DNA from: Candidatus Omnitrophota bacterium
GTDB lineage: Bacteria > Ratteibacteria > UBA8468 > B48-G9 > JAFGKM01
Length of the DNA: 13,441 bases
NCBI GenBank assembly: GCA_023818785.1
Contig: JAMWCO010000027.1
Coordinates: forward strand, 1 to 13,441
Direction: 5' to 3'
In this document: positions 1 through 6,593 of the stretch, piece after piece
Numbering within the stretch: position 1 is the stretch's first letter
Layout: every line of letters starts with the position of its first letter
Notes under the pieces: model-generated
The model's input: the letters and a program-made list of their open reading frames with translations, nothing else
Database searches by the model: none
Told to the model about the DNA's origin: nothing
Translations under genes and position numbers: made by a program

Positions 1-304
1 ATAAAACATTTCTAATCCCTAAAACATATGCACTTAAAAGGTCTGATTGTAAAGCAAGACGATTTCTATCTCTACAAGTAATTTGGAAAATAGGTTCAAA
101 TCCTCTTTCTATAAGTAGATGACAGGTAGCAAGAGAACCAAGGCGCATAACTGAACTCTGTAAATCAGTAACATTGAATGCATCTACCTTATCTTTAATA
201 TGCTCTGCTTCTTCTATGTGCGGAATTATGTTTGTCCCTTTTGGAGGGCCTATCTCACTTGTAATAACAAACTTACCATTCTTAAGTTTTTCTTCAAAAT
301 TCAT
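1..304 (-). CDS. metF: Methylenetetrahydrofolate reductase, N-terminal part (cut by window edge)
   Basis: This is the N-terminal 101 residues of a MetF-family flavoprotein, which reduces 5,10-methylene-THF to 5-methyl-THF in the cytoplasm. The family is recognised from ITSEIGPPKG (residues 14-23), where E17 occupies the place of the catalytic Glu of the MetF TIM barrel, and from the stretches NVTDLQSSVMRLGS (44-57) and QITCRDRNRLALQSDLL (74-90), which are typical of the acetogen/anaerobe type. The ATG at 304-302 is preceded by AAAGGAG with 6 nt spacing, and lies 3 nt after the metV stop. The gene continues beyond the left edge, so the FAD-binding C-terminal half is not visible. It is the last visible gene of the rhaB-fchA-folD operon, and adjacency to metV and rnfC-like sequence suggests a MetF-MetV-RnfC2 type reductase complex. 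Confidence 0.93.
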   Translation of the reverse strand, partial: MNFEEKLKNGKFVITSEIGPPKGTNIIPHIEEAEHIKDKVDAFNVTDLQSSVMRLGSLATCHLLIERGFEPIFQITCRDRNRLALQSDLLSAYVLGIRNVL

Positions 305-307
305 TTT

Positions 308-934
308 TTACTCCTTTTTATCACTATCTATAATAAGTTTGTAATCCATTATATCTACAGGGCACCTTTTCAATAAGTCCTCTTCACCAAGCAACTTCAA
401 ACGTTTATATATCAGAACCCATCCGCAGTCCATATCCTTGCTTACCTCACACTTACCATCCTTATTTGCACCTCCACAAGGACCATTCAAAAGGGATTTG
501 GAACATGAGGTAATCGGACATATTCCACCTGTAAGGTTTAACCTGCACTGTCCACACATTTGACAATCCACATCCTGTGCTGTTAGCCCCTGAAATCCAT
601 TTATATAATGGGTATCACAGCCAGGAATTACAGGTATCTCGGGGATATGTCTTGCAACAACCTGAACACCAACACCACAGGAAAAAACAACAATCCTGTC
701 AACATCTTTCAGTATATCCTTATATCTTTCAAGATACCTTTCAACAAATTCCTCTCTGCATAGGTAGTCAAGACGGACCATTCTATCCATACACTTAAGT
801 TCTGTTAAAAGTAGGTCTATCTCTTCCTCAGGGAAATATACATCTTTACAGCCAAAACACTTAAATATAAATACATTTCCGCTGTTTAATACATTTAAAA
901 TCTTCTCTTTTTCTTTAATTTTTGTTATCAGCAT
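308..934 (-). CDS. metV: MetV, iron-sulfur/zinc partner of methylenetetrahydrofolate reductase
   Basis: This 208-residue protein is the MetV subunit (MTHFR C-terminal-like family) that partners MetF in acetogens and related anaerobes and is thought to pass electrons to the MetF flavin. It has a CxxC pair at C26/C29 and a dense cysteine region at C124, C127, C130, C139, C144, C153, C162 and C170, with CQMCGQC and GPCGGANKDGKC as recognisable motifs; these are cluster or zinc ligands by analogy. The ATG at 934 has AAGGA upstream with normal spacing. Its start overlaps the end of the MetV-RnfC fusion gene by 20 bp, and metF follows after 3 nt, so translation is probably coupled. The same domain occurs a second time at the N-terminus of the upstream gene, with identical cysteine spacing. 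The metal content of each cysteine set cannot be read from sequence. Confidence 0.88.
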   Translation of the reverse strand: MLITKIKEKEKILNVLNSGNVFIFKCFGCKDVYFPEEEIDLLLTELKCMDRMVRLDYLCREEFVERYLERYKDILKDVDRIVVFSCGVGVQVVARHIPEIPVIPGCDTHYINGFQGLTAQDVDCQMCGQCRLNLTGGICPITSCSKSLLNGPCGGANKDGKCEVSKDMDCGWVLIYKRLKLLGEEDLLKRCPVDIMDYKLIIDSDKKE

Positions 935-2906
935 ATCTCTTTCCTTTTTTTATAAGAGATATAAGGTCTATCTTTGATGAACAGATATATTGGCAACAGC
1001 CACACTCAATACAATTTTTTACTTTATACTTTACCATCTCGTCCCAGAGAGATTTCTGTCCATAATAAGCGTAATAATATGGTATAAGTTCCATCGGACA
1101 GACATCCACACACCTCCCACATCTAATACAGGTATTTTCTTCTGACACACCAACAGGGTATTTCTTCAGCAATAAAAGTCCTGTGGTCCCCTTTATCACT
1201 GAAGAGTTGGTGTCTTTCTGCAACACTCCCATTATAGGACCACCCATCTTCAATTCATATCCTTCAGGAATAGATTTAATACCAAAACAGGTATCAAGGA
1301 TATCCGAAAAATGTGTCCCAATTCTTATAATATAATTCCCTGATGCTATGACATTCTCTCCTACCACTGTAACAGCTCTCTCAATCACTGGCATCCCTTT
1401 ATATATAGCCCTATAAATAGAATGGATTGTCCCTACGTTAAAGACCACACAGCCAACATCAAAAGGGAGTCCACCTTCAGGAACATCTCTTCCTGTTGTC
1501 CTTTTTATAAGCATCCTTTCTGCGCCCTGCGGGTATTTTGTCTTAAGTATTTCTAATTTTACTGCTGGATAATTTTCTAAGGAACTTCTGATAATTTCAA
1601 TTGCCTCTTTTTTATTATCTTCTATAGCAAATATGATATTGGAAACTTCAAGTAACTTTCTGACTATCTCTATTCCTTTCAAAATTTCTTCAGAGTATTC
1701 TATTATAAGCCGGTTATCAGCATTCAGATATGGTTCACACTCACATCCATTTACAATAAGTGTATCTACTGGTTTTGGTGGGCACAACTTCACAGATGAA
1801 GGAAACATTGCACCACCAAGCCCTACAACCCCTTTTTCCTTTAATATCTCTATTAACTTCTGTTTCGGTAGTTTATCCCAGTCAGTTAATGGCTCTACAG
1901 AACTATCAAGCATCTCTGTATAATCGTTCTCAATAATTATTGCTACCTGTGGTATCCGGACTATAGGATGTATCTTTTCTTCTATTGCTATTACCTTCCC
2001 ACTTACAGGAGAGTGAACAGATGATGAAATAAATCCATCTGGCTCACCTATTTTCTGTCCCTTCTTTACCCTATCTCCTACCTTTACAATTACCTTTGCA
2101 GGTCTACCTGTATGCTGGGAAAGAAATACAGACACCACTTTAGGTGGACCAAAGTCCTTTAGGGGCATTGTTTCTGTCAGTTCCTTATTATCAAGGGGGT
2201 ATATCCCACCATAAAAACTTTCTCTCCGTCTTTCCTGATTATTCTTAACACACCTTATTCTTTCTTCAATAGAGAAGATATTATAGTTTCTTATATCAAT
2301 ATCCTTATTTGTCTCCCTTTTCTGTTTTCCCAGTCGTTTATATATCTCTACCCACGCACATGGAATTTCTTTATTTATCTCACACTTTCCATCTTTATTT
2401 GCACCACCACAAGCACCATTAAGGAGAGATTTTGCACAACTTACCACAGGGCATATACCACCTGTCTTTTCAAGATAACACTGGCCACAAGCAGCACATT
2501 TTTCTTCACCAAGGGCAATACCATGATAACCAACAATAGATGTCGCATTCCCACTTTGAGGTAAAGAATCGGCAAGGGCAAGAACTTTTCTATTACCATT
2601 AAAGAAATTACTTACAAACTGGATACCTATACCGCAGGATATAACACCAACAGTAATATTGTCTTTAAAACTCTTAAGGACTTTACCGGTAAGATGATTA
2701 TTACACAGAAAGTCAATCCCTCTACACTCAACAATCTTTATATTTAATTCTCTTGCTACTTCAACTACTTTATCACACTCCTCAGCCGGTTCTTCCTTAA
2801 ACTCTGAGAAACATTTTTTACACCATATAATACAGAGATTATCAAGAGTGGAAAGGGCTTCTCTTACTTCTTTTTCTGCCTTTATCCTATATTTTGTATA
2901 ATCCAT
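915..2906 (-). CDS. MetV-RnfC fusion: predicted NADH-input subunit of a methylene-THF reductase complex
   Basis: This is a 663-residue two-part protein. Residues 1-195 are a complete second MetV-like domain, with a CxxC pair (C29, C32) and eight cysteines at 137, 140, 143, 152, 157, 166, 175 and 183. Residues 230-663 are a full-length RnfC: an N-terminal barrel-sandwich region (about 255-330), the NADH/FMN-type fold with VGLGGAMFPSSVKL (361-374) and NGCECEPYLNAD (387-398), an SLBB-like region (about 510-560), and two [4Fe-4S] motifs (C593, C596, C599, C603 and C632, C635, C638, C642). RnfC2 genes beside metFV occur in some acetogen reductases; the fusion implies direct delivery of NADH electrons to MetV/MetF, which is inference. 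The ATG at 2906 shares its A with the folD stop (TGATG). An in-frame extension upstream lies inside folD and was not used. No rnfA/B/D/E/G genes are visible, so a soluble complex is more likely than a membrane Rnf pump. Its G+C is higher than that of folD upstream. Confidence 0.88.
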   Translation of the reverse strand: MDYTKYRIKAEKEVREALSTLDNLCIIWCKKCFSEFKEEPAEECDKVVEVARELNIKIVECRGIDFLCNNHLTGKVLKSFKDNITVGVISCGIGIQFVSNFFNGNRKVLALADSLPQSGNATSIVGYHGIALGEEKCAACGQCYLEKTGGICPVVSCAKSLLNGACGGANKDGKCEINKEIPCAWVEIYKRLGKQKRETNKDIDIRNYNIFSIEERIRCVKNNQERRRESFYGGIYPLDNKELTETMPLKDFGPPKVVSVFLSQHTGRPAKVIVKVGDRVKKGQKIGEPDGFISSSVHSPVSGKVIAIEEKIHPIVRIPQVAIIIENDYTEMLDSSVEPLTDWDKLPKQKLIEILKEKGVVGLGGAMFPSSVKLCPPKPVDTLIVNGCECEPYLNADNRLIIEYSEEILKGIEIVRKLLEVSNIIFAIEDNKKEAIEIIRSSLENYPAVKLEILKTKYPQGAERMLIKRTTGRDVPEGGLPFDVGCVVFNVGTIHSIYRAIYKGMPVIERAVTVVGENVIASGNYIIRIGTHFSDILDTCFGIKSIPEGYELKMGGPIMGVLQKDTNSSVIKGTTGLLLLKKYPVGVSEENTCIRCGRCVDVCPMELIPYYYAYYGQKSLWDEMVKYKVKNCIECGCCQYICSSKIDLISLIKKGKRYADNKN

Positions 2907-3763
2907 CACCTGTTTTTTGCCCATTTTGCACACATTATTACATTTTTTAAAAGTATTGCAGTAGTTACAGGTCCAACTCCACCAGGAACAGGTGTAATCC
3001 AACTTGCTTTTTCTTTTGCTTTTTCAAATTCAACATCTCCTACTATTTTATCACCAACTTTATTTATCCCAATATCTATTACAATTGCTCCTTCTCTTAT
3101 CCAATCTCCAGGTATTAAATTTGCTTTTCCAACAGCAACTATTAATATTTCTGCTCTTTTTACATGTTCTTCCAATTTTCCAGCGTCTGAAGTTCCTATA
3201 TGGCATATTGTTGTAGTTGCAAATTTATCAACTAAAAGTAAAGCAACTGGTTTTCCAACTATATCTGAATGACCAACCATAACAACTTCCTTACCATATA
3301 AATTAATTCCAAGATAATCAATTATCTCTTTAACTGCAAGTGCTGTACATGGACCAATAATACCTCTTCCATAAACAATCCATCCCATATTAACTGGATT
3401 AACTCCTTCTACATCTTTTTCTGGCAAAATCTTTGATTGAATTTTTCTTGCATCAACTGTTTTTGGTAAAGGTAGTTGTAAGATTATACCTGTTACTTCT
3501 GGATTTTTATTTAATTTTTCTATATTCTCAATAATTTCTTGTTCATTAATATCTTCTGGTAAACTTAAAATCTCATAATTTATTCCAATTTTTTCACAAT
3601 TTTTCTTCTGTTGGTTAATGTAAACCATACTTGCTTGATTTTCTCCAACAGAAATAGAAACAAGTTTTGGGATTATACCATCTGATTTCAAATTTTCAAT
3701 TTCTTTTTTTACATAATCCTTTATTTTCTCTGCAATAATTTTCCCATCTATTATATTTGCCAT
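2906..3763 (-). CDS. folD: FolD, methylenetetrahydrofolate dehydrogenase (probably lacking cyclohydrolase activity)
   Basis: This 285-residue, full-length FolD oxidises or reduces 5,10-methylene-THF/methenyl-THF with NAD(P). Family motifs are MANIIDGK (1-8), ILQLPLP, VVMVGHSDIVGKP (normally VGRS..VGxP) and TPVPGGVGPVTTAILL near the C-terminus. The conserved Tyr of the active site is Y48, but the catalytic Lys four residues later (K54 of E. coli, K56 of human) is Gln here (Q52). KDVDG is KDVEG and the usual PCTP motif is PCTA. In the human enzyme K56Q is reported to remove cyclohydrolase activity while leaving dehydrogenase activity, so this enzyme is predicted to be dehydrogenase-only, with FchA next door supplying cyclohydrolase. 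The second of two in-frame ATGs was chosen, because GGAGG abuts the first ATG (no spacing) but lies 6 nt from the second. The fchA stop is 2 nt upstream of this start. Confidence 0.92.
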   Translation of the reverse strand: MANIIDGKIIAEKIKDYVKKEIENLKSDGIIPKLVSISVGENQASMVYINQQKKNCEKIGINYEILSLPEDINEQEIIENIEKLNKNPEVTGIILQLPLPKTVDARKIQSKILPEKDVEGVNPVNMGWIVYGRGIIGPCTALAVKEIIDYLGINLYGKEVVMVGHSDIVGKPVALLLVDKFATTTICHIGTSDAGKLEEHVKRAEILIVAVGKANLIPGDWIREGAIVIDIGINKVGDKIVGDVEFEKAKEKASWITPVPGGVGPVTTAILLKNVIMCAKWAKNR

Positions 3764-3765
3764 CT

Positions 3766-4371
3766 TCATCCTCCTATTTTTTCAATTACTCTCTCATTTA
3801 TTATTCTACTTTTATCTTTTAATATCCCTTCAATTTCTTCCAATTTTCTTTTAACTCCTTCTTTGAAATTCTCATCTTTAATATATTTTAAATTTATAAG
3901 AATATTCATTTTAGCACCTAAAAAAGAAGAAAAAGCAAAAATATTTGAAATACCTGTATCTGATATCAAATTTTTATTCCCTTTTTCAATAAGGATTTCA
4001 CAGAATTTAACAATTTTAAACATATATTCACATACATTCAAATGAAGATTAACAGATAATTTTAAATATTCTTCTGTATCTATTCTGTTTTTCATCGCAT
4101 TATCAATCTTTTCATATATTCTACTATCATCCTCAATGTAATTCAAACATTCTTTTAAAATTTTATCATTCTCTTCTTTAATTTTTATTATCTCTTGTTC
4201 ATATTTTTCATAACCCTTTTTCCCAATGGTATAATTTAAAACCATATTTAATAAAGAACAAGAGAGCGAAGCAAGACAACAAACAGCACTTCCACCCCCA
4301 GGAATAGGTGTTTTTGCTGATAAAATTTCAAAATAATTTTTTAATGAACTTTCAAGAAAATTATAGTCCAT
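3766..4371 (-). CDS. fchA: FchA-like methenyltetrahydrofolate cyclohydrolase (formiminotransferase-cyclodeaminase family)
   Basis: This 201-residue protein belongs to the small cyclodeaminase/cyclohydrolase family (the FTCD C-terminal domain as a stand-alone protein). In acetogens this family, named FchA, interconverts 5,10-methenyl-THF and 10-formyl-THF. The signature is AKTPIPGGGSA (19-29) followed by a long helical region; the DD at 81-82 sits where the family carries conserved acidic residues. The length is normal for FchA. The start at 4371 overlaps the end of rhaB by 11 bp, and the stop is 2 nt before the folD start. Only a weak AGAG precedes it, so coupled translation is likely. Its location beside a FolD that lacks the cyclohydrolase Lys supports cyclohydrolase over formimino-THF deaminase activity, although sequence alone cannot exclude the latter. 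No histidine-degradation gene is nearby. Confidence 0.85.
   Translation of the reverse strand: MDYNFLESSLKNYFEILSAKTPIPGGGSAVCCLASLSCSLLNMVLNYTIGKKGYEKYEQEIIKIKEENDKILKECLNYIEDDSRIYEKIDNAMKNRIDTEEYLKLSVNLHLNVCEYMFKIVKFCEILIEKGNKNLISDTGISNIFAFSSFLGAKMNILINLKYIKDENFKEGVKRKLEEIEGILKDKSRIINERVIEKIGG
3770..3774 (-). promoter_or_regulatory. Shine-Dalgarno site of folD that decides its start
   Basis: GGAGG is encoded within the last codons of fchA (its terminal Gly-Gly). It directly abuts the ATG at 3769 but stands 6 nt from the ATG at 3763, which also gives the usual MA.IIDGK beginning of FolD. The downstream ATG is therefore the likely start. Confidence 0.75.
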
Positions 4372-5866
4372 AATGAAACTCTTTCAGTCTTAAATATTTC
4401 TCAAAATTTTCATCCCACTTATCAATATCTTCAGGTCTATAGACAATTAAAGGGAAAGAATTCCTTATTATTTCTCTTATTTGACTTATATCTTTAACTT
4501 CTCTTCTTGCAAGTGCCTGAACCAGAATATTCCCTACACTTGTTGCTTCTGAAAGTCCTGTTATGACTATCTTTTTTGTTGAAGAAGAAGTAAATTGAGA
4601 TAAAAGATAATTTTTACTCCCACCTCCTACAATATGTAATGTTTCTATATCGTATCCAATGATTTCTTCAATTTTTTCTATGACATACCTATATTCCATT
4701 GCTAAACTTTCAAAGATTACTCTTATTATTTGAGGTACATCCTCTGGAACTTTCTGGCCAGTTTTCTTACAATAATTTTTTATTTTCTCTATCATATTGC
4801 CTGGATAAAGAAAATCAGAACTATTAACATCTATAAAAGAATAAAATGGAGAAGCATTTTTTGCAATTTCTACTAATTCTTCATAAGTATAATTTTTACC
4901 AGTCTTATCCAATTCTCTTTTACATTCCTGTAAAATCCAAAGACCCATAATATTCTTTAAAAATCTTATTGAACCACCAAATCCACCTTCATTTGTAAAA
5001 TTATATTCAAGTGTTTTTTCATTTATAATTGGATTTTCTATTTCAACTCCAAGTAAAGACCATGTTCCAGATGAAAGATACGCCCATTTTTCTTCTTTTG
5101 CAGGTGTTCCAACTACAGCAGAAGCAGTATCATGACAACAAACAGAAAAGACAGGTATAGATGGTAAATTTAATTCTTCTTGTAATTTTTTTGTAATATT
5201 TCCTATTAAAGTTCCAGGAGATATAACCTGTGGGAAAAAATCTGTATTTATCCCAAGGTCTTGAAGTAATCCATAACACCAATTCCCTCTCGGTGCTTTA
5301 TTCTGTCCAGAGGCAAGTGAATTATACATTTGAGAAGTTGTTGTAATTGTATATTCACAGAATTTTTCTCCTGTTAAGAAGAAGTTAAATAGATCTGGCA
5401 TAAATAAAAGATATTTACAATTTTCAAGAATATAAGGATATTCTTTTTTTGTAGCATATAGTTGAAACAAAGTATTTAAAGGCATAAACTGAATCCCTGT
5501 TTCTTTAAAAATCCTATCCTTCGGTATTATCTGAAAAACTTCTTCCATAATGCCAGAAGTTCTTTCATCTCTATAATGGAATGGGTTTGAAAGTAATAAA
5601 TCATTTTGTCCAATAAAACTACAATCAACTCCCCATGTTGTAATCCCAATTCCTGATATTTCTCCATGATTTTTTGCAATTGACAATATTTTTTTTATTT
5701 CCTCAAAAATAGAAAGAACATCCCAGAACCTGTGATTTAGAATTATTGAATTGTAAGTAGGGAACCGATGAATTTCTTTTAAATAAACTTTTGAACCATC
5801 AAATTCTCCTATAATACCTCTTCCACTCTCAGCTCCTAAATCTATCCCTACATAAAATTTTTTCAT
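4361..5866 (-). CDS. rhaB: Rhamnulokinase-like FGGY sugar kinase
   Basis: This 501-residue FGGY-family kinase resembles RhaB, which phosphorylates L-rhamnulose at C1 with ATP. Two actin-like ATPase domains are visible: GIDLGAESGR (7-16, phosphate loop 1), TTWGVD (76-81), HYRDERT (97-103), TGIQ...NTLFQL (123-136), HDTASAVVG (245-253, catalytic Asp 246) and YLSSGTWSLLG (263-273). The later KNIMGLWILQECKREL segment is characteristic of RhaB rather than xylulokinase or glycerol kinase. Fuculokinase-like specificity remains possible. No rhamnose isomerase or rhamnulose-1-phosphate aldolase gene is visible nearby. It is the first gene of the one-carbon operon and overlaps fchA by 11 bp. It has no Shine-Dalgarno site; the sequence before the ATG is pyrimidine-rich (TTTCTCCAT), and a promoter lies so close that the mRNA is probably leaderless. 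Confidence 0.85.
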   Translation of the reverse strand: MKKFYVGIDLGAESGRGIIGEFDGSKVYLKEIHRFPTYNSIILNHRFWDVLSIFEEIKKILSIAKNHGEISGIGITTWGVDCSFIGQNDLLLSNPFHYRDERTSGIMEEVFQIIPKDRIFKETGIQFMPLNTLFQLYATKKEYPYILENCKYLLFMPDLFNFFLTGEKFCEYTITTTSQMYNSLASGQNKAPRGNWCYGLLQDLGINTDFFPQVISPGTLIGNITKKLQEELNLPSIPVFSVCCHDTASAVVGTPAKEEKWAYLSSGTWSLLGVEIENPIINEKTLEYNFTNEGGFGGSIRFLKNIMGLWILQECKRELDKTGKNYTYEELVEIAKNASPFYSFIDVNSSDFLYPGNMIEKIKNYCKKTGQKVPEDVPQIIRVIFESLAMEYRYVIEKIEEIIGYDIETLHIVGGGSKNYLLSQFTSSSTKKIVITGLSEATSVGNILVQALARREVKDISQIREIIRNSFPLIVYRPEDIDKWDENFEKYLRLKEFHYGL

Positions 5867-5874
5867 ATGGAGAA

Positions 5875-5904
5875 ATTATTAACACATATATATTTTTTTG
5901 TCAA
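5875..5904 (-). promoter_or_regulatory. Promoter of the rhaB-fchA-folD-metV operon, predicted leaderless
   Basis: On the minus strand a perfect -35 TTGACA (5904-5899) is followed after 18 bp by AATAAT (5880-5875), which matches TATAAT at 5 of 6 positions; TAATAA with a 17-bp spacer is an alternative reading. Transcription would start at about 5869-5866, at or within 3 nt of the rhaB ATG, and no Shine-Dalgarno sequence is present. The A-tract spacer is part of a longer element that recurs upstream of the lipoprotein gene. Confidence 0.6.
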
Positions 5905-5951
5905 CAATTTGTAGTAAATGATCCTATTGACTTCCCTTCTGTAAAACAGGT

Positions 5952-6395
5952 TTATAACTCTTTATCACTCTCAAAGTAACTGAACTGGTAAAACTTGATT
6001 TCTTTAAATTTCTCAGGTGGAATATAGAACTCAAATATTCCCGTAGTCTGCTGACCTGGCTTAAGACCGCCTGGAAACCACTGCCAACCTACGCCAATAA
6101 GTTTCTTATGCTGGTCAAACAAAGCTACATGAAGGTAATGATGGATAGTTACTGAAGCAGTGTTATTGTAGGAAACAATGCCAAGTAGATGTTCCCTCTT
6201 TGGTGCAGTCCTTTTCTCAAACTTCACTTTTATCTTCACATTCTCACCGCACTCAAAACTTGAGTCTAAACAGAAATCTCGCCAGTTACTATTTTCTTCT
6301 GATGCAACTATGTAGTCTTTTAGCAATAGACTACTACAACCAAAGATAAAAGATACTAATAGAAAAATCACATTTCGTTTGCCTATAAGCATCAT
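5952..6395 (-). CDS. Small predicted lipoprotein of unknown function
   Basis: I do not recognise the family. The 147-residue product starts with a lipoprotein-type signal: basic K6/R7, a hydrophobic core (about 8-18) and the lipobox-like IFGC with C20 as the predicted lipidated residue, so it should be exported and membrane-anchored. The mature part looks like one beta-sandwich domain with alternating hydrophobic strands, a GWQWFPGGLKPGQ segment, and FYIPPEKF near the end; this resembles Ig-like or carbohydrate-binding folds only in general pattern. The start at 6395 is set by AAGGAGGTGA 3-5 nt upstream; the frame is open 15 codons further upstream but without a ribosome site. One sampled stretch (6061-6120) is about 47% G+C, well above rhaB, so it may have been acquired. 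It is separated from rhaB by 85 bp containing the rhaB promoter. Confidence 0.7.
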   Translation of the reverse strand: MMLIGKRNVIFLLVSFIFGCSSLLLKDYIVASEENSNWRDFCLDSSFECGENVKIKVKFEKRTAPKREHLLGIVSYNNTASVTIHHYLHVALFDQHKKLIGVGWQWFPGGLKPGQQTTGIFEFYIPPEKFKEIKFYQFSYFESDKEL

Positions 6396-6398
6396 ATT

Positions 6399-6407
6399 CA
6401 CCTCCTT
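6399..6407 (-). promoter_or_regulatory. Strong Shine-Dalgarno site deciding the lipoprotein start
   Basis: AAGGAGGTGA on the minus strand is nearly a full anti-16S match and lies a few bases before two consecutive ATG codons (6395 and 6392). This rules out the ATG 15 codons upstream as the start. Confidence 0.8.
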
Positions 6408-6502
6408 TCCTTTAAAAGTATAGTTCATCCACTTTTTCATTTTCTTTTAGATTTATTTTTACACATATTTTTTATTTTTTCAATTTTTTTTTATGTATCA
6501 AA

Positions 6503-6550
6503 TGTCAACCTACGAAGTTAACAAATTATATTTTTTCATCAACAATCTGT
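6503..6550. promoter_or_regulatory. Divergent intergenic control region with a repeated promoter-like element and a 21-bp palindrome
   Basis: Read on the minus strand, 6550-6517 resembles the rhaB promoter region (5912-5878): 29 of 35 aligned positions agree with one gap, including ATTGTTGA, an A-tract, TATA and TGTTAA. It overlaps the imperfect palindrome TGTCAAC-N7-GTTAACA at 6503-6523 (one mismatch between 7-bp arms), whose left arm also gives a minus-strand TTGACA. This may be an operator or promoter for the lipoprotein gene; no convincing -10 partner could be fixed. The rest of 6396-6502 is a T-rich stretch in which I see no gene or hairpin. Confidence 0.4.
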
Positions 6551-6555
6551 TTTTC

Positions 6556-6584
6556 TTGAAAATTGAATCAGTTTCAATTATTAT
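6556..6584 (+). promoter_or_regulatory. Predicted promoter of tRNA-Arg (and possibly lipM)
   Basis: TTGAAA (6556-6561) and TATTAT (6579-6584) are separated by exactly 17 bp, each 5 of 6 to consensus. The start point would be near 6591, three bases before the tRNA 5' end. The spacer contains the inverted repeat AATTGAA-TCAGT-TTCAATT (6561-6579). Confidence 0.6.
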
Positions 6585-6593
6585 ATTTATAAA

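Noticed and set aside
915..2906. Membrane Rnf ion pump locus
   Set aside because: Only an RnfC-like region is present; no membrane-spanning RnfA, D or E or flavin-linked RnfG gene is visible in the window.
2850..2950. Chimeric assembly joining two organisms at the composition change
   Set aside because: The junction is a functional TGATG overlap between genes of the same pathway, and both ends are complete. It is not fully excluded, so a coverage check is listed under findings.
2907..3002. N-terminal extension of the MetV-RnfC frame by 32 codons into folD
   Set aside because: It is antiparallel to nothing but lies wholly in the folD coding sequence in another frame, has no ribosome site, and its low-complexity cysteine-rich translation does not match MetV. 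The ATG at 2906 aligns with the expected MetV start.
6441..6500. Very T-rich stretch as a terminator
   Set aside because: No stable GC-containing stem precedes the T-run on either strand; it looks like ordinary AT-rich intergenic DNA.
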